Positions 22,301-34,304 of a stretch of 64,000 nucleotides of DNA are shown here, piece by piece. The stretch's first letter is position 1. Each line of letters starts with the position of its first letter. The notes under the pieces are model-generated. The model had not been told where the DNA came from. It was given only the letters and a program-made list of their open reading frames with translations, and searched no databases. A program made the position numbers and the translations under genes. Origin of the DNA: Rhytidiadelphus loreus (taxonomy: Eukaryota > Streptophyta > Bryopsida > Hypnales > Hylocomiaceae); contig OX344764.1 in assembly GCA_947034895.1 (NCBI GenBank), positions 74,815,348 through 74,879,347 on the forward strand, written 5' to 3'.

Positions 22301-25300
22301 AGGATCCCCACGGGCAAGCCCAACAGGCTGAACTTCATGGCCTCGGGGCCGAGACCTAGGGGAGCTAGCCTTCAGTGCTGCACCCCACCAAATGAAAACT
22401 AAAACGCATACACAACAAAGGATCCCCACGGGCAAGCCCAACAGGCTGAACTTCATGGCCTCGGGGCCGAGACCTTGGGGAGCTAGCCTTACAAGCTGCA
22501 CCCCACCAAATGAAAACTAAAACGCATACACAACAAAGGATCCCCACGGGCAAGCCCAACAGGCTGAACTTCATGGCCTCGGGGCCGAGACCTAGGGGAG
22601 CTAGCCTTCAGTGCTGCACCCCACCAAATGAAAACTAAAACGCATACACAACAAAGGATCCCCACGGGCAAGCCCAACAGGCTGAACTTCATGGCCTCGG
22701 GGCCGAGACCTTGGGGAGCTAGCCTTACAAGCTGCACCCCACCAAATGAAAACCAAAACGAATACACAAGAAAGGGTCCCCAAGGGCAAGCCCAACAGGC
22801 TGAACTTCATGGCCTCGGGGCCGAGACCTAGGGGAGCTAGCCTTCAGTGCTGCACCCCACCAAATGAAAACTAAAACGCATACACAACAAAGGATCCCCA
22901 CGGGCAAGCCCAACAGGCTGAACTTCATGGCCTCGGGGCCGAGACCTTGGGGAGCTAGCCTTACAAGCTGCACCCCACCAAATGAAAACCAAAACGAATA
23001 CACAAGAAAGGGTCCCCAAGGGCAAGCCCAACAGGCTGAACTTCATGGCCTCGGGGCCGAGACCTAGGGGAGCTAGCCTTCAGTGCTGCACCCCACCAAA
23101 TGAAAACTAAAACGCATACAAAACAAAGGGTCCCCACGGGTAAGCCCAACAGGATGAACTTCATGCCCTCGGGGCCGAGACCTTGGGGAGCTAGCCTTCA
23201 GTGCTGCACCCCACCAAATGAAAACCAAAACGCATACACATGCAAGGGTCCCCACGGGCAAGCCCAACAGGCTGAACTTCATGCCCTCGGGGCCGAGACC
23301 TTGGGGAGCTAGCCTTACAAGCTGCACCCCACCAAATGAAAACCAAAACGCATACACAAGAAAGGGTCCCCAAGGGCAAGCCCAACAGGCTGAACTTCAT
23401 GGCCTCGGGGCCGAGACCTAGGGGAGCTAGCCTTCAGTGCTGCACCCCACCAAATGAAAACTAAAACGCATACAAAACAAAGGGTCCCCACGGGTAAGCC
23501 CAACAGGATGAACTTCATGCCCTCGGGGCCGAGACCTTGGGGAGCTAGCCTTCAGTGCTGCACCCCACCAAATGAAAACCAAAACGCATACACATGCAAG
23601 GGTCCCCACGGGCAAGCCCAACAGGCTGAACTTCATGCCCTCGGGGCCGAGACCTTGGGGAGCTAGCCTTACAAGCTGCACCCCACCAAATGAAAACCAA
23701 AACGCATACACAAGAAAGGGTCCCCAAGGGCAAGCCCAACAGGCTGAACTTCATGGCCTCGGGGCCGAGACCTAGGGGAGCTAGCCTTCAGTGCTGCACC
23801 CCACCAAATGAAAACTAAAACGCATACAAAACAAAGGGTCCCCACGGGTAAGCCCAACAGGATGAACTTCATGCCCTCGGGGCCGAGACCTTGGGGAGCT
23901 AGCCTTCAGTGCTGCACCCCACCAAATGAAAACCAAAACGCATACACATGCAAGGGTCCCCACGGGCAAGCCCAACAGGCTGAACTTCATGCCCTCGGGG
24001 CCGAGACCTTGGGGAGCTAGCCTTACAAGCTGCACCCCACCAAATGAAAACCAAAACGCATACACAAGAAAGGGTCCCCAAGGGCAAGCCCAACAGGCTG
24101 AACTTCATGGCCTCGGGGCCGAGACCTTGGGGAGCTAGCCTTACAAGCTGCACCCCACCAAATGAAAACTAAAACGCATACACAACAAAGGATCCCCACG
24201 GGCAAGCCCAACAGGCTGAACTTCATGGCCTCGGGGCCGAGACCTAGGGGAGCTAGCCTTCAGTGCTGCACCCCACCAAATGAAAACTAAAACGCATACA
24301 CAACAAAGGATCCCCACGGGCAAGCCCAACAGGCTGAACTTCATGGCCTCGGGGCCGAGACCTTGGGGAGCTAGCCTTACAAGCTGCACCCCACCAAATG
24401 AAAACTAAAACGCATACACAACAAAGGATCCCCACGGGCAAGCCCAACAGGCTGAACTTCATGGCCTCGGGGCCGAGACCTAGGGGAGCTAGCCTTCAGT
24501 GCTGCACCCCACCAAATGAAAACTAAAACGCATACACAACAAAGGATCCCCACGGGCAAGCCCAACAGGCTGAACTTCATGGCCTCGGGGCCGAGACCTT
24601 GGGGAGCTAGCCTTACAAGCTGCACCCCACCAAATGAAAACTAAAACGCATACACAACAAAGGATCCCCACGGGCAAGCCCAACAGGCTGAACTTCATGG
24701 CCTCGGGGCCGAGACCTAGGGGAGCTAGCCTTCAGTGCTGCACCCCACCAAATGAAAACTAAAACGCATACACAACAAAGGATCCCCACGGGCAAGCCCA
24801 ACAGGCTGAACTTCATGGCCTCGGGGCCGAGACCTTGGGGAGCTAGCCTTACAAGCTGCACCCCACCAAATGAAAACCAAAACGAATACACAAGAAAGGG
24901 TCCCCAAGGGCAAGCCCAACAGGCTGAACTTCATGGCCTCGGGGCCGAGACCTAGGGGAGCTAGCCTTCAGTGCTGCACCCCACCAAATGAAAACTAAAA
25001 CGCATACAAAACAAAGGGTCCCCACGGGTAAGCCCAACAGGATGAACTTCATGCCCTCGGGGCCGAGACCTTGGGGAGCTAGCCTTCAGTGCTGCACCCC
25101 ACCAAATGAAAACCAAAACGCATACACATGCAAGGGTCCCCACGGGCAAGCCCAACAGGCTGAACTTCATGCCCTCGGGGCCGAGACCTTGGGGAGCTAG
25201 CCTTACAAGCTGCACCCCACCAAATGAAAACCAAAACGCATACACAAGAAAGGGTCCCCAAGGGCAAGCCCAACAGGCTGAACTTCATGGCCTCGGGGCC

Positions 25301-26867
25301 GAGACCTAGGGGAGCTAGCCTTCAGTGCTGCACCCCACCAAATGAAAACTAAAACGCATACACAACAAAGGATCCCCACGGGCAAGCCCACCAGGCTGAA
25401 CCTCATGCCCTCGGGGCCGAGACCTTGGGGAGCTGGCCTTACAAGCTGCACCCCACCAAATGAAAACCAAAATGCATACACAAGAAAGGGTCCCCACGGG
25501 TAAGCCCAACAGGATGAACTTCATGCCCTCGGGGCTGAGACCTAGGGGAGCTGGCCTTCAGTGCTGCACCCCACCAAATGAAGACCAAAACGCATACACA
25601 TGCAAGGGTTCCCACGGGCAAGCCCAACAGGATGAACTTCATGCCTTCGGGGCTGAGACCTAGGGGAGCTGGCCTTTAGTGCTGCACCCCACCAAATGAA
25701 AACTAAAACGCATATACAACAAAGGGTCCCCACGGGCAAGCCCAACAGGCTGAACTTCATGGCCTCGGGGCCGAGACCTTGGGGAGCTAGCGTTACAAGC
25801 TGCACCCCACCAAATGAAAACCAAAACGCATACACAAGAAAGGGTCCCCACGGGCAAGCCCAACAGGCTGAACTTCATGGCCTCGGGGCCGGGACCTTGG
25901 GGAGCTAGCCTTCAGTGCTGCACCCCACGAAATGAAAACTAAAACGCATACACAACAAAGGGTCCCCACGGGCAAGCCCAACAGCCCGAACTTCATGCCC
26001 TCGGGGCCGAGACCTAGGGGAGCTGGCCTTACAAGCTGCACCCCACCAAATGAAAAGCAAACCGCATACACATGCAAGGCTCCCCACGGGCAAGCCCAAC
26101 AGGCTGAACTTCATGCCCTCGAGGCCGAGACCTAGGGGAGCTAGCCTTCAGTGCTGCACCCCACCAAATGGAAACCAAAACGCATACACAAGAAGGGGTC
26201 CCCACGGGCAAGCCCAACAGGTTGAACTTCATGCCCTCGGGGCCGAGACCTTGGGGAGCTGGCCTTACAAGCTGCACGCCACCAAATGAAAACCAAACCG
26301 CAGACACAAGTAAGGGTCGCCACGGGCAAGCCCAACAGCCTGAACCTCAAGCCCTCGGGGCCGGGATGTGGGGGAGCTGGCCTTTAGTGCTGCACCCCAC
26401 CAAATGAAAACCAAACCGCATATACAAGCAAGGGTTTCTACGGGCAAGACCATCAAGGTGATATCGCGGCCGAGACCAAGGGGAGCTGGCCTAGAGTGTT
26501 GCACCCCACCAAATGAATACCAAACCGAAAACACCATAATCGGTGGTCAACCGAGACCAACTGTCTGGGATCCGTGAGCTTGGGGAGCTGGCCTTACAGG
26601 CGGTACCCCACCAAATGATAACCAAATCGGCCTCACAATCATCGGTGGCCCCGATTTGAGGCCAACAGCGTGGATTTCTTACCCGCGGGGAAGGAGCTGG
26701 CCAACTAGCTTCACTCAGAACACGGCGATGATGATTCCGAAACCGACGAAAATTGAATCAAGCCACAGAGAACGAGAACGTACCTCCCGATTCCAGTTGG
26801 ATGCATCACGTCCCGCTTCCGTGATTCCAAGTTGGCCCCTCTTCGACCGCAAATTCCGGTCCGCCAT
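16399..26867 (-). CDS. ParB-like/DNA methyltransferase-like fusion protein, 12 exons
   Basis: Minus strand. Exons (coding): 26867-26784, 21444-21031, 20801-20146, 20038-19849, 19759-19565, 19477-19262, 19149-18914, 18585-17928, 17750-17400, 17315-17042, 16952-16745, 16654-16399. All introns are GT-AG and every phase joins, giving 1,245 codons with no internal stop. The ParB-like signature ICDGNHRRIAWM is at ~334-345. A Lys/Glu-rich coiled coil lies around 690-770. A beta-class (N4/N6-type) methyltransferase-like fold follows in permuted order: DLILVDVPEG (~903-912, where DPPY is expected), HDNGALIVMYP, REKASGFMAML (~1063), VVVDCTAATGTS (~1083-1094, SAM-binding motif I) and GRHVLAFEEDE. ParB-methyltransferase fusions are known from phages and bacterial mobile DNA; here the gene is fully intron-bearing. 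The motif change makes catalysis doubtful. The first exon is the least certain. Confidence 0.72.
21445..26783. repeat. 118-bp satellite filling intron 1
   Basis: About 45 tandem units of 118 bp, nearly identical in the middle (22.0-25.9 kb) and diverging towards both intron ends. Higher-order structure is visible: 236-bp dimers at 22.0-22.9 and 24.1-24.9 kb, and a 354-bp trimer repeated at 23.07, 23.43 and 23.78 kb. A segment at 22.02-22.85 kb recurs 2,124 bp (18 units) further on. On the gene strand each unit holds TTTGGTGGGGTGCAG, which resembles the real acceptor of exon 2 (TTTGGTGATGTGCAG). The short frames over the array are by-products. Confidence 0.9.
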
Positions 26868-27231
26868 AACGCAGATTGTACAGCTTGATACAAGAGCGGC
26901 GATTGTTCAGTTGAGCATACACTTTGAGAGCTTCCAGATTCGCCGTGGAGAGTGACCGAAGTGAGTCAAAGGGGAGAAGGCGGCGCAAATTCTGTCCCTT
27001 AGGGTACAGAAGGTGCATGGCGACCCTGAGAGACGGCGGCAAGAGGCAATGTCGATGGGGGACGGAGCCCAAGTCAAACTGGATGAGATACTTCCTTCCT
27101 TCTTCGTTACAAGACTGCTTAAGACTTTGCTGGAGCCGAACTTCATTGAAGATGGTAGTTAGGAGGTTATTTCTAATATATTTGGGGATCGAGGTCTCAT
27201 GGTACCTTCATGGAATTTGGATTTTTCAACG
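26868..27231 (-). other. 5' leader region with an overlapping coding-like frame
   Basis: Upstream of the proposed start at 26867. In another frame an open stretch runs from about 27231 to a TGA near 26800. It includes YHETSIPKYIRN and RRLLPFDSLRSLST and looks protein-like. It could be an alternative 5' exon, the last exon of an upstream gene, or chance. I cannot decide from sequence alone. Confidence 0.3.
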
Positions 27232-27239
27232 CCTTGAAG

Positions 27240-28533
27240 TATTTCCGCTATTTAACTGTAAATCATAAATATGGTAAGAGGTCCAAATGAGGAGCATCTG
27301 GGCACTGGAAATGAATTCTGGGGAGGTAAAACATGTCAAATTTCTTTTAGTAAATTTTCCGTCGATGACGAGTGGAATTACAACCTAGCCCTAGTCTTTT
27401 CATTATTATAGGAACTCTGTGGAATTCGACGCATATATTTGAATGTTTAGAAAATGTGGTAATCTGTTGTCAACCCAATGGACAACCTCCTAATATGTGC
27501 ATATGTGGTATATCGAATCCTGCACAATGTAACTCTGAGTCATGCTTCATTTCAATGCCCCCTAAACCCTAAACCCCCCACAATGGATGATATTTGGTAA
27601 TTCACTATATTCCATTATCTGTATGAAGTAAACTATGTTGGATTCAGCTCTATTATTCTATCAATAGTCACATGTTCTTTATTAGAAACCCTCTACGTGT
27701 CTTACTGTATTTAACCATACTAGTCACTGTCATTTTATGCTGTGGTCAGGGCTTCCCAAAAATTGATGGAATTGGAAGTGCTTCCAAATCATGTAATTCT
27801 TTTCGAGGAGACTCTTTGTAGGTTAAGCATGTTCCCTATGACATTCCTTCATGTGGATCCCATGCATGTTGGCATCGTTTAGTTAATTCATTTAGCACCA
27901 TAGACCTTCTACAGTTCTACCTTCATATCTCCCATGTGCATCTAATAACGATTATTGTCTAAGGAATCTTTATGTTGCCACTTCTCCGCAATGCTTAGTT
28001 TTGTGATTTCAATTGTACATAGCTTTTCCAGTTAAAATATGTAGTATCCATTGGTATAAATCATATCATTTGCGGGATAAGTCATTGGCGGTCACATTAT
28101 TAATCAGGGATTCCGTACATAAAATAAACGACATTATATAACTAGGTAGGATGGATCCCACACAGTAAAATTTAGTTATTTAAAACAAGCCTCTTTACTG
28201 CATTTACACATGAGGAGTACTGTTTCATTGAGGACAGCAAATATACGGTTATGAGTATTAATGCTAGTCGCCGCCATTTGATGAGGACCTCTACTCATCA
28301 ACAAATATGGAGACTAACTATGTTATGATCCACAGGTTGCATATATCCGTTAGAAAGTTCGAATTGATCCAGATATATCAATGGTGCCGAATTCCTTCTT
28401 CTTTCTCTTGATTTGGAGGGGTGTTTATTTTCTTCTATTGAAGTTCTTGTTCGACTTCAAACTTCAGATTTAGTTCACTGCAAAACGTACCTTAGACTCC
28501 TGGTGTTCACTAATTCAATTCAGTTTATCCATC
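27240..28533. other. Spacer, presumed 5' flank of SWIM copy 2
   Basis: No coding frame supported. A telomere-like CCCTAAACCCTAAACCCCCC lies near 27560-27580. Confidence 0.45.
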
Positions 28534-31500
28534 ATGGAGGAGTATATACATATGGTGGTCATCCGAGCTAACGATGAAGGTGTGCCTGTAATTTTCCCAG
28601 TAGGAACAGATGGGCTTGCCGTTGTTTCGGCTTTAAGATTGTCCCTCAGATTTCACTTTAGGCTTGATTCCATTCATGTAGATGAAGAGGTCTTTGAAAA
28701 TGAGTCTGGTAACCTTTGTCACAGTGTTGGGCAGATGCCGGAAGTTGGGGCCTCGGATATTCTGTAGAACTTGAAACCTGGTAGTTATCGAGCCTACGGA
28801 GTGCCTATTGCCATTGAGTCCAAGCCTACGGATACGGGAAGTTTTCCTGGGTCCTCCGCTTCTAGATTTCAAACTCCGCCTTTGACCAATGTCAAGCTAG
28901 AAAGTTCTGCAGACATGGTCACCAATCTCAGCTCTGACTCCGACGGGATTTCTCCAGTAACACGATTTACTATGAAGACTTCATCTTCGGTAGAGTCATT
29001 GCCGAGGTCATTGCCACCTTCTCGCGTATTGAATTCAATCGAGTCGCCTAGCCTAGGTCAATCGGATGATTCAGCAACATCGGTAGTTAATTGCCTGAGG
29101 GGACTGCGTACATTGAAAGGATGTAGGAACGTTTTGTCTAAAATAGACTACGGTAATATTCAAATTCATAAAGTGACTGTATTGCCTCCATCGTTTAATG
29201 GCGATGTCATATTTGAATTGCCTGCTCTTGATAACAGTAGTACCGTCTCTTCAGCGAAACAAATGTCGGGGATGGACAAGCGTTACGATGGACACGTCTG
29301 GTCAAAGACGGTGACCACGAATATAGTCAATCCAATGGGCTTGTCGTTCCGCAAATCCGTTTGCGTGGGACATCTTCGTTGTGTGAATACTGAATGCGAC
29401 TTCCTTCATCGAGTTCACAGAATGAGAGATGTAAATGAATTAGAGTGGGAAGGACTATCTCCGCTACCACTAGATGTTGGACAACCACATCCGCCTGGTT
29501 CCACGCTTGTATGCAAAATTTGTAAGGAGCCTCCTGCTTGTGTGGCGCGTTGTAATGTACACGTGTATTACGTTGCAGGCAAGTGCACTTTCAGTAGGGC
29601 ATACGTCCATCTTGGTCATCACGAGCATCCGGTTAAGGATGGTGAACTCAGAGATATGAAATCCATATCACGTACTCTTATTGGGGAGCAATTGGAACGG
29701 ACTCCTTCTGCCACGAATTCCGCTATAGTCCTAGAGGCAACAAAGGAGCTCCTAGGAGGTCTTCTTCTATGTCCTGACGGAATGCAACCGAAGAGTATGG
29801 ACCTTGCCTCCCTTGTTCCTATACTCGAGAAATGCAAATACTTAAGCTCCCCGAGCATAAGGAATGAGGTAACTTCCTTCAAGTTCTTGCGTAAATTCGG
29901 AGTGCTAGATAGCATTACTAGGTTGAGGGGGTCAAGCACATGGGCTTTTGTGCAGGAGAGCAAATTCCCAGGTCAAGGGACCGACATAGATAAGGTATTC
30001 CTTTTCAAAATGTCTGAAGTGGGGCCAGGGAGTGGAGTCGATTTGGTGAAGCGAATGCAATCTGGAGGAGACCTTGAGGAAGCATGGATCATGTTTGATC
30101 ACGTTAAGCGTGTAAAAGATTGGACGACCATGGCGTGTCACGTTTATGACTCCGGATTCTGTCGTGTGATGACAATCGCTTGTTGTGACATGCAATCTGA
30201 GGATTGCGCAGCGCAGGTTCTTTTTTGGACAAACCTCAATTCAGTTGTAGAACGACATGGTGTGGCTAGGACGCAATTCAAGGGCTTCATGGTAGACAGC
30301 GCGCAAGCAAACTGGAATGCGGTGAGGACGGTGTATGGATCGGGGGATATTTCCGTACCAATGCTCAACCGTGAAAGGACATGTCTTTTTCACTGGACTC
30401 AATCCATGGAAAAGCATACAAAGGCAGATATTCGAGGAGACTTGCAGGATCAACATCGTGTGCTATGTAAGCAGTACAAGAACGCCACTTCAACGCAACA
30501 ATCCGAGGAACGGTACTTAGCCATTAGGGCGTGGTGGTTGTCATCAGGTGCCACCATGGTGGAAGGATTGCGCAAACTAGAGTTGTGGCTTTCGTTCTGG
30601 CATTTCCGTTATCGCCAATGGGGAGGCTTCATGGAACTTGTAATTTCCTCACTGTTTTCTCCTTCATTTGTAACAATGTTTGTTATTCCTTTTGTCAAAT
30701 TAGTTCTGTTGTTACATTGTCAAATGTTCCACTTCGATTAGTTGTGGTGCAGACGTAGGTTCCCCATAACAAACGTCTCGGTCCCGAGACGATGGTTAGT
30801 AACCTCAACGCTCTGCACGTTGACTAATTAAAACTCGCGTTTCTCCATTTCATCTGTGGTCATAGTCTTCAGTCTTCTGTGGTCTCTGACAAATATATTT
30901 ATGCTTTTGCTTGGCATCCTGGGAAGACTCGCATGTAGAACTGACACATGTATATACCCCTGTGATTTCAGGATCTAACTGCATCCGAGAAAGCCGAAAT
31001 GCCGTCTTGCAACCTTGCGGAAACTGTGCACAATAAGTGGCTTCAGCAATCTGGGAAGCGTGGGAACGACTTATATGTAGCTACGGTCGATGACTTTGTC
31101 AGAGCATTCATGCAAATGGTCAAATATCACCAATATCTAAAGGAAAATGAAGGAGGGACAGGACCGGGGAAGGAAGAGTTATTGTTACGAGTTGCCCAAC
31201 GTTCCGCAGAGCGAACTGGTAACCCGAAATCACTAACTGAAGCTCTGTCGTCTATTCCAAGTGTTGAAGCTTTCATCAACAGAGAGCCTCATCTCGAAGG
31301 TCAAGAAGTTTTTGGATCACAGAAGAGGAAAGCAGACATGCCACTTGGATGCGAGTACGACTCACACCGACCGGACAAAGTGAACTTCTCACATCCTCGT
31401 CGGCAAACGAGATCCTTCAGAGCGAGTTCAAGTGTTCAAAATTTGAACACAATAGTGGAGGACATTACTCCAAGTGAAGATGTTGAAGTTCTAGATGCAT

Positions 31501-32441
31501 TTTCAGTGGAGGTGAATTTGAGGCAGACTGCAATTCCAAATTCGACTCATGTATCAGCAGTTCAAGAAAGCATGTGTGACGAGATGCAGTGGCACATTTC
31601 ACGACTACCAAAAACATCAGCAAAGGCGTGCTTTGCTCTTCAGGCAATGACAAAGAAAAAATGCACAGCTCTAATAGTGCAAAACAACACTGCAACAGCG
31701 GCTCCGACATACACAGGTATGATGGTCAATTACAAGCAAAATCGTAATGATCGTATGCAATTTTTCTTTTGCAATGACGACATTGAACGATGTGTCAAAG
31801 GATCACGGCGGAAATGGGTGCTCTCTGTACCACCTGTTCCTGTTATTTGGCCGGTGAAATTAGGCACCTAATTGACGGTGGCCGAAATTCTAGCTCTTGA
31901 AGCGGCCGGTTTCCAACTTCCACAACGCCACCTCATTTCCCCAAGGAGGTTGTTTGGTGGAGAAGCGGGCATTGAAATTGTACATAATTATCACATTCCA
32001 GATTCAGCTGATGAACATCCTACAACTCGGACTGGGAAGGTCGTTCGCCGAAATCCAAAGGCTCCCACAACAAAACACCAAAACAACTGTGCATCGGCCT
32101 TAACTCTGAATGCCCGCATTGTAAGCGTAACTATGGTCCCTCACCCTGGTTTTGGATGCATAGTAGCAATGGACTCGGGAATAGAGCCCCGGATTGAGAA
32201 ATACATGCTTACTATTTCCTCATTTCCGGACTGCACCTGCCCTTATTTTAAGGAAATGAAGCTGAAGTGTTTGGGGAAGCGTGGAGCTTGGTCAAATTGC
32301 AAGCATCTGTACTTTGTTCTCAATGTCATCTGCAACCTTCAATCTTCCTCAGATGTCTTCATCCATGCTTCAACATTTAGTTTCAATGAGGTCAAACGAG
32401 TGCTTCTTAGCGGAATCCTGAAACATTTGAGATCAAATTAG
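28534..32441 (+). pseudogene. SWIM-type MULE-like transposase, copy 2
   Basis: Nearly full-length transposase gene: exon 1 28534-30639, intron 30640-30971 (GT-AG), exon 2 30972-32441, with the intron at the same place as in copy 3. Conserved parts in order: a variable N-terminus; a Cys-rich segment (GHLRCVNTECDFLH, about 29380-29415); a DDE-type core with CCDMQSED (about 30180-30207) and GFMVDSAQANWNAV, then CLFHW; AETVHNKWL after the intron; and a C-terminal SWIM finger CTC...CKH (about 32233-32310). MULE-like transposases combine a DDE core with SWIM; the catalytic roles of the acidic residues are inferred. Two in-frame stops, TAG 28765-28767 and TAA 31869-31871, interrupt an otherwise unshifted frame, so this copy is probably inactive though only lightly damaged. 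Confidence 0.75.
30774..30791. other. Perfect inverted repeat inside the transposase intron
   Basis: CGTCTCGGTCCCGAGACG: 8-bp perfect stem with a 2-nt loop, in the 332-bp intron of SWIM copy 2. It is not seen in the intron of copy 3. Function unknown. Confidence 0.5.
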
Positions 32442-32506
32442 GATTATTTGAAGCATGGATACTACTGTCAATATGTTGATTTTGTTTCACATATATGAAT
32501 GAAAAT

Positions 32507-32531
32507 GTAGTGAGACTACAAGGGCCACTAC
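32507..32531 (+). other. Conserved hairpin downstream of SWIM copy 2
   Basis: Stem GTAGTG/CACTAC with a 13-nt loop AGACTACAAGGGC, 66 bp past the stop codon. Compared with copy 1, the outermost pair is G-C instead of A-T. Confidence 0.6.
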
Positions 32532-32539
32532 TTCGATAC

Positions 32540-33000
32540 ATTGAGCTTGCATTCTATTTGCTTTTTGCATGTTGTTAATGTATACATGTTCATAGTCATC
32601 TTTTGATTTTCTACATGTTCTGACATCCATCCATTTCTCTAATAAATTCAGTGATATCTGAAATGACTGTGTACCTTCAAACGGGATCTTCATTGTTAGT
32701 GTGCAAGCACACTGGCAATGTCTCAAGTAGTTCGGTGAATTACATTGAAAATAAGTCTTTTGCAGTTTTCCTGAATTGTAGCTGCCACTCTGCAATCTGC
32801 CATGCCACCACAGTTATAGGGTACTTACTGTAAGCAGTTATAGATCATACATTACAAGTGTAGACTTTTTGCAGCGGTACCTTCTTCCTCCATTGGGTTC
32901 AAAATATTCATATATTGTCGTAGAGATGTGAAGGTACTCTAAATCCTTCGTGCTATGCAAACTGACTTAATGTAGGCCATTATTCACCCTAATCTTTGAT
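32540..33000. other. Spacer between SWIM copy 2 and CATCC tract
   Basis: No coding frame supported; likely the 3' flank of the transposase element. Confidence 0.4.
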
Positions 33001-33809
33001 GGATTCTAAATTTATTGTGGAACTACTTTCATCCAATTCTGTAATTTAGTTCCATCGTGAACAAGTACTTCAGTCCTAAACTTTTTCAAAGTACTGTCTT
33101 CGTAACGAGGAGGTAATGTCTTCCATTTTATTAATCAACTTTCAACATGATCCTAGATTCCTAAACCCTTTAACTTTTATCATCTACGTTAATCTTCATT
33201 GTGCACTACTTCCATCCAAAATGTACATCCAATATATTCACCCTAATTTTTCGTCCATTTTTTCCATCCGAATTCCTATTTCCAATATTTTCATCCAAGT
33301 TTTTCATCCAATTGTCTGTTTCGTATTTGTCATCCAAGTTTTTCATCCAACTCCATAATTTCAATATTTTCATCCAAGTTTTTCATCCAAATTCAATATT
33401 TCAATATTTTCATCCAAAATTTTCATCCATCTACCTCTTTCACGATTTCTCATCCAATAGTTTCATCCTAAATTTTCATCTACTTTCATCTCAATAGTGA
33501 ACAACTTTCATCCATTTCTATCATATGCTTTCATCCCTGCCTACTCTACTTCCATCTACTTTTGGCATGGTATTTTTCCTATTATTTTTTTCTTTGCCTC
33601 TATTTATTTTCATCCATCTTATCATTGAACTTATTTTTAATTTACGCTAACTTGCATCCAAATTTCACAAAATTTACTCAAATTCTATGTCATATTCCCC
33701 CTATTTCCCATTTTTTTCATTAATTATTTCCTATTCTTTCTTAAATCCCCGCTCCCTGTTCTTCATTCCCCGCTCCCCGCTCTACGCTCACGCGCTAGCA
33801 ACGTTGCCC
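33000..33809 (+). repeat. CATCC-rich tract with CCCCGCTC tail, second plus-strand copy
   Basis: TTTTCATCCAA-type repeats (densest at 33240-33550), then CCCCGCTCCCCGCTC near 33764-33783, CTCAC and CTAGCAACGTTGC at about 33794-33806. It has the same order and tail as 1028-1735 and lies at a comparable distance downstream of a SWIM transposase. It abuts the CGGACGG array that begins at 33815. Confidence 0.6.
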
Positions 33810-34080
33810 GTCGGAGCATGCGGACGGCGGCCTGTAGTACGTGGACGGCGGCTCCGATAGGCGGACGGCCCGTCGGAAATGCGGACGGAAGCGTCGGAAT
33901 CGCGGACGGGAGGCAACAGGCGGACGGCGGCGGCGGGAAGGTGGACGGCAGCGGCGGATTTGGAGACGGATGGGCCGTCCGATTGAGCGAACGTTCGGGT
34001 CCGCTTCGCATTGGTCGGGGGAGGTTCGGTGGCGGACGATCTTAGGTTTGGTTTCGGACGGCTATAAGGGCGGACGGCCT
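33810..34080 (+). repeat. Left CGGACGG array of the gene A/RING element
   Basis: Units of GCGGACGG separated by short GC-rich linkers such as CGTCGGAATC. The array at 37930-38175 has the same units in inverted orientation, so the pair behaves like long subterminal inverted repeats around the gene between them. Confidence 0.65.
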
Positions 34081-34304
34081 TCTTGTTTTTTCTCACTTCC
34101 CTCTCCTTCCTAGGACTCACAACCGTGTTGGATGTACTACTGTTGCTTCATTGTGCCAGTTGCTCCTACATGGTGGAGAGGTGGGGTCATTCATCTTTCA
34201 TTATTGGTTTATATACAAACATTCATTGAAACTTGGGTGGATTGAAGACACATACTTTTGGTGACTATTTAAATTCAATTGGGGACAAGTTCAAGTTGAC
34301 AACC

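Noticed and set aside
21640..26640. Dozens of overlapping 67-94-residue frames on both strands
   Set aside because: They repeat with the 118-bp satellite, shift phase from unit to unit, and have no independent start or splice evidence.
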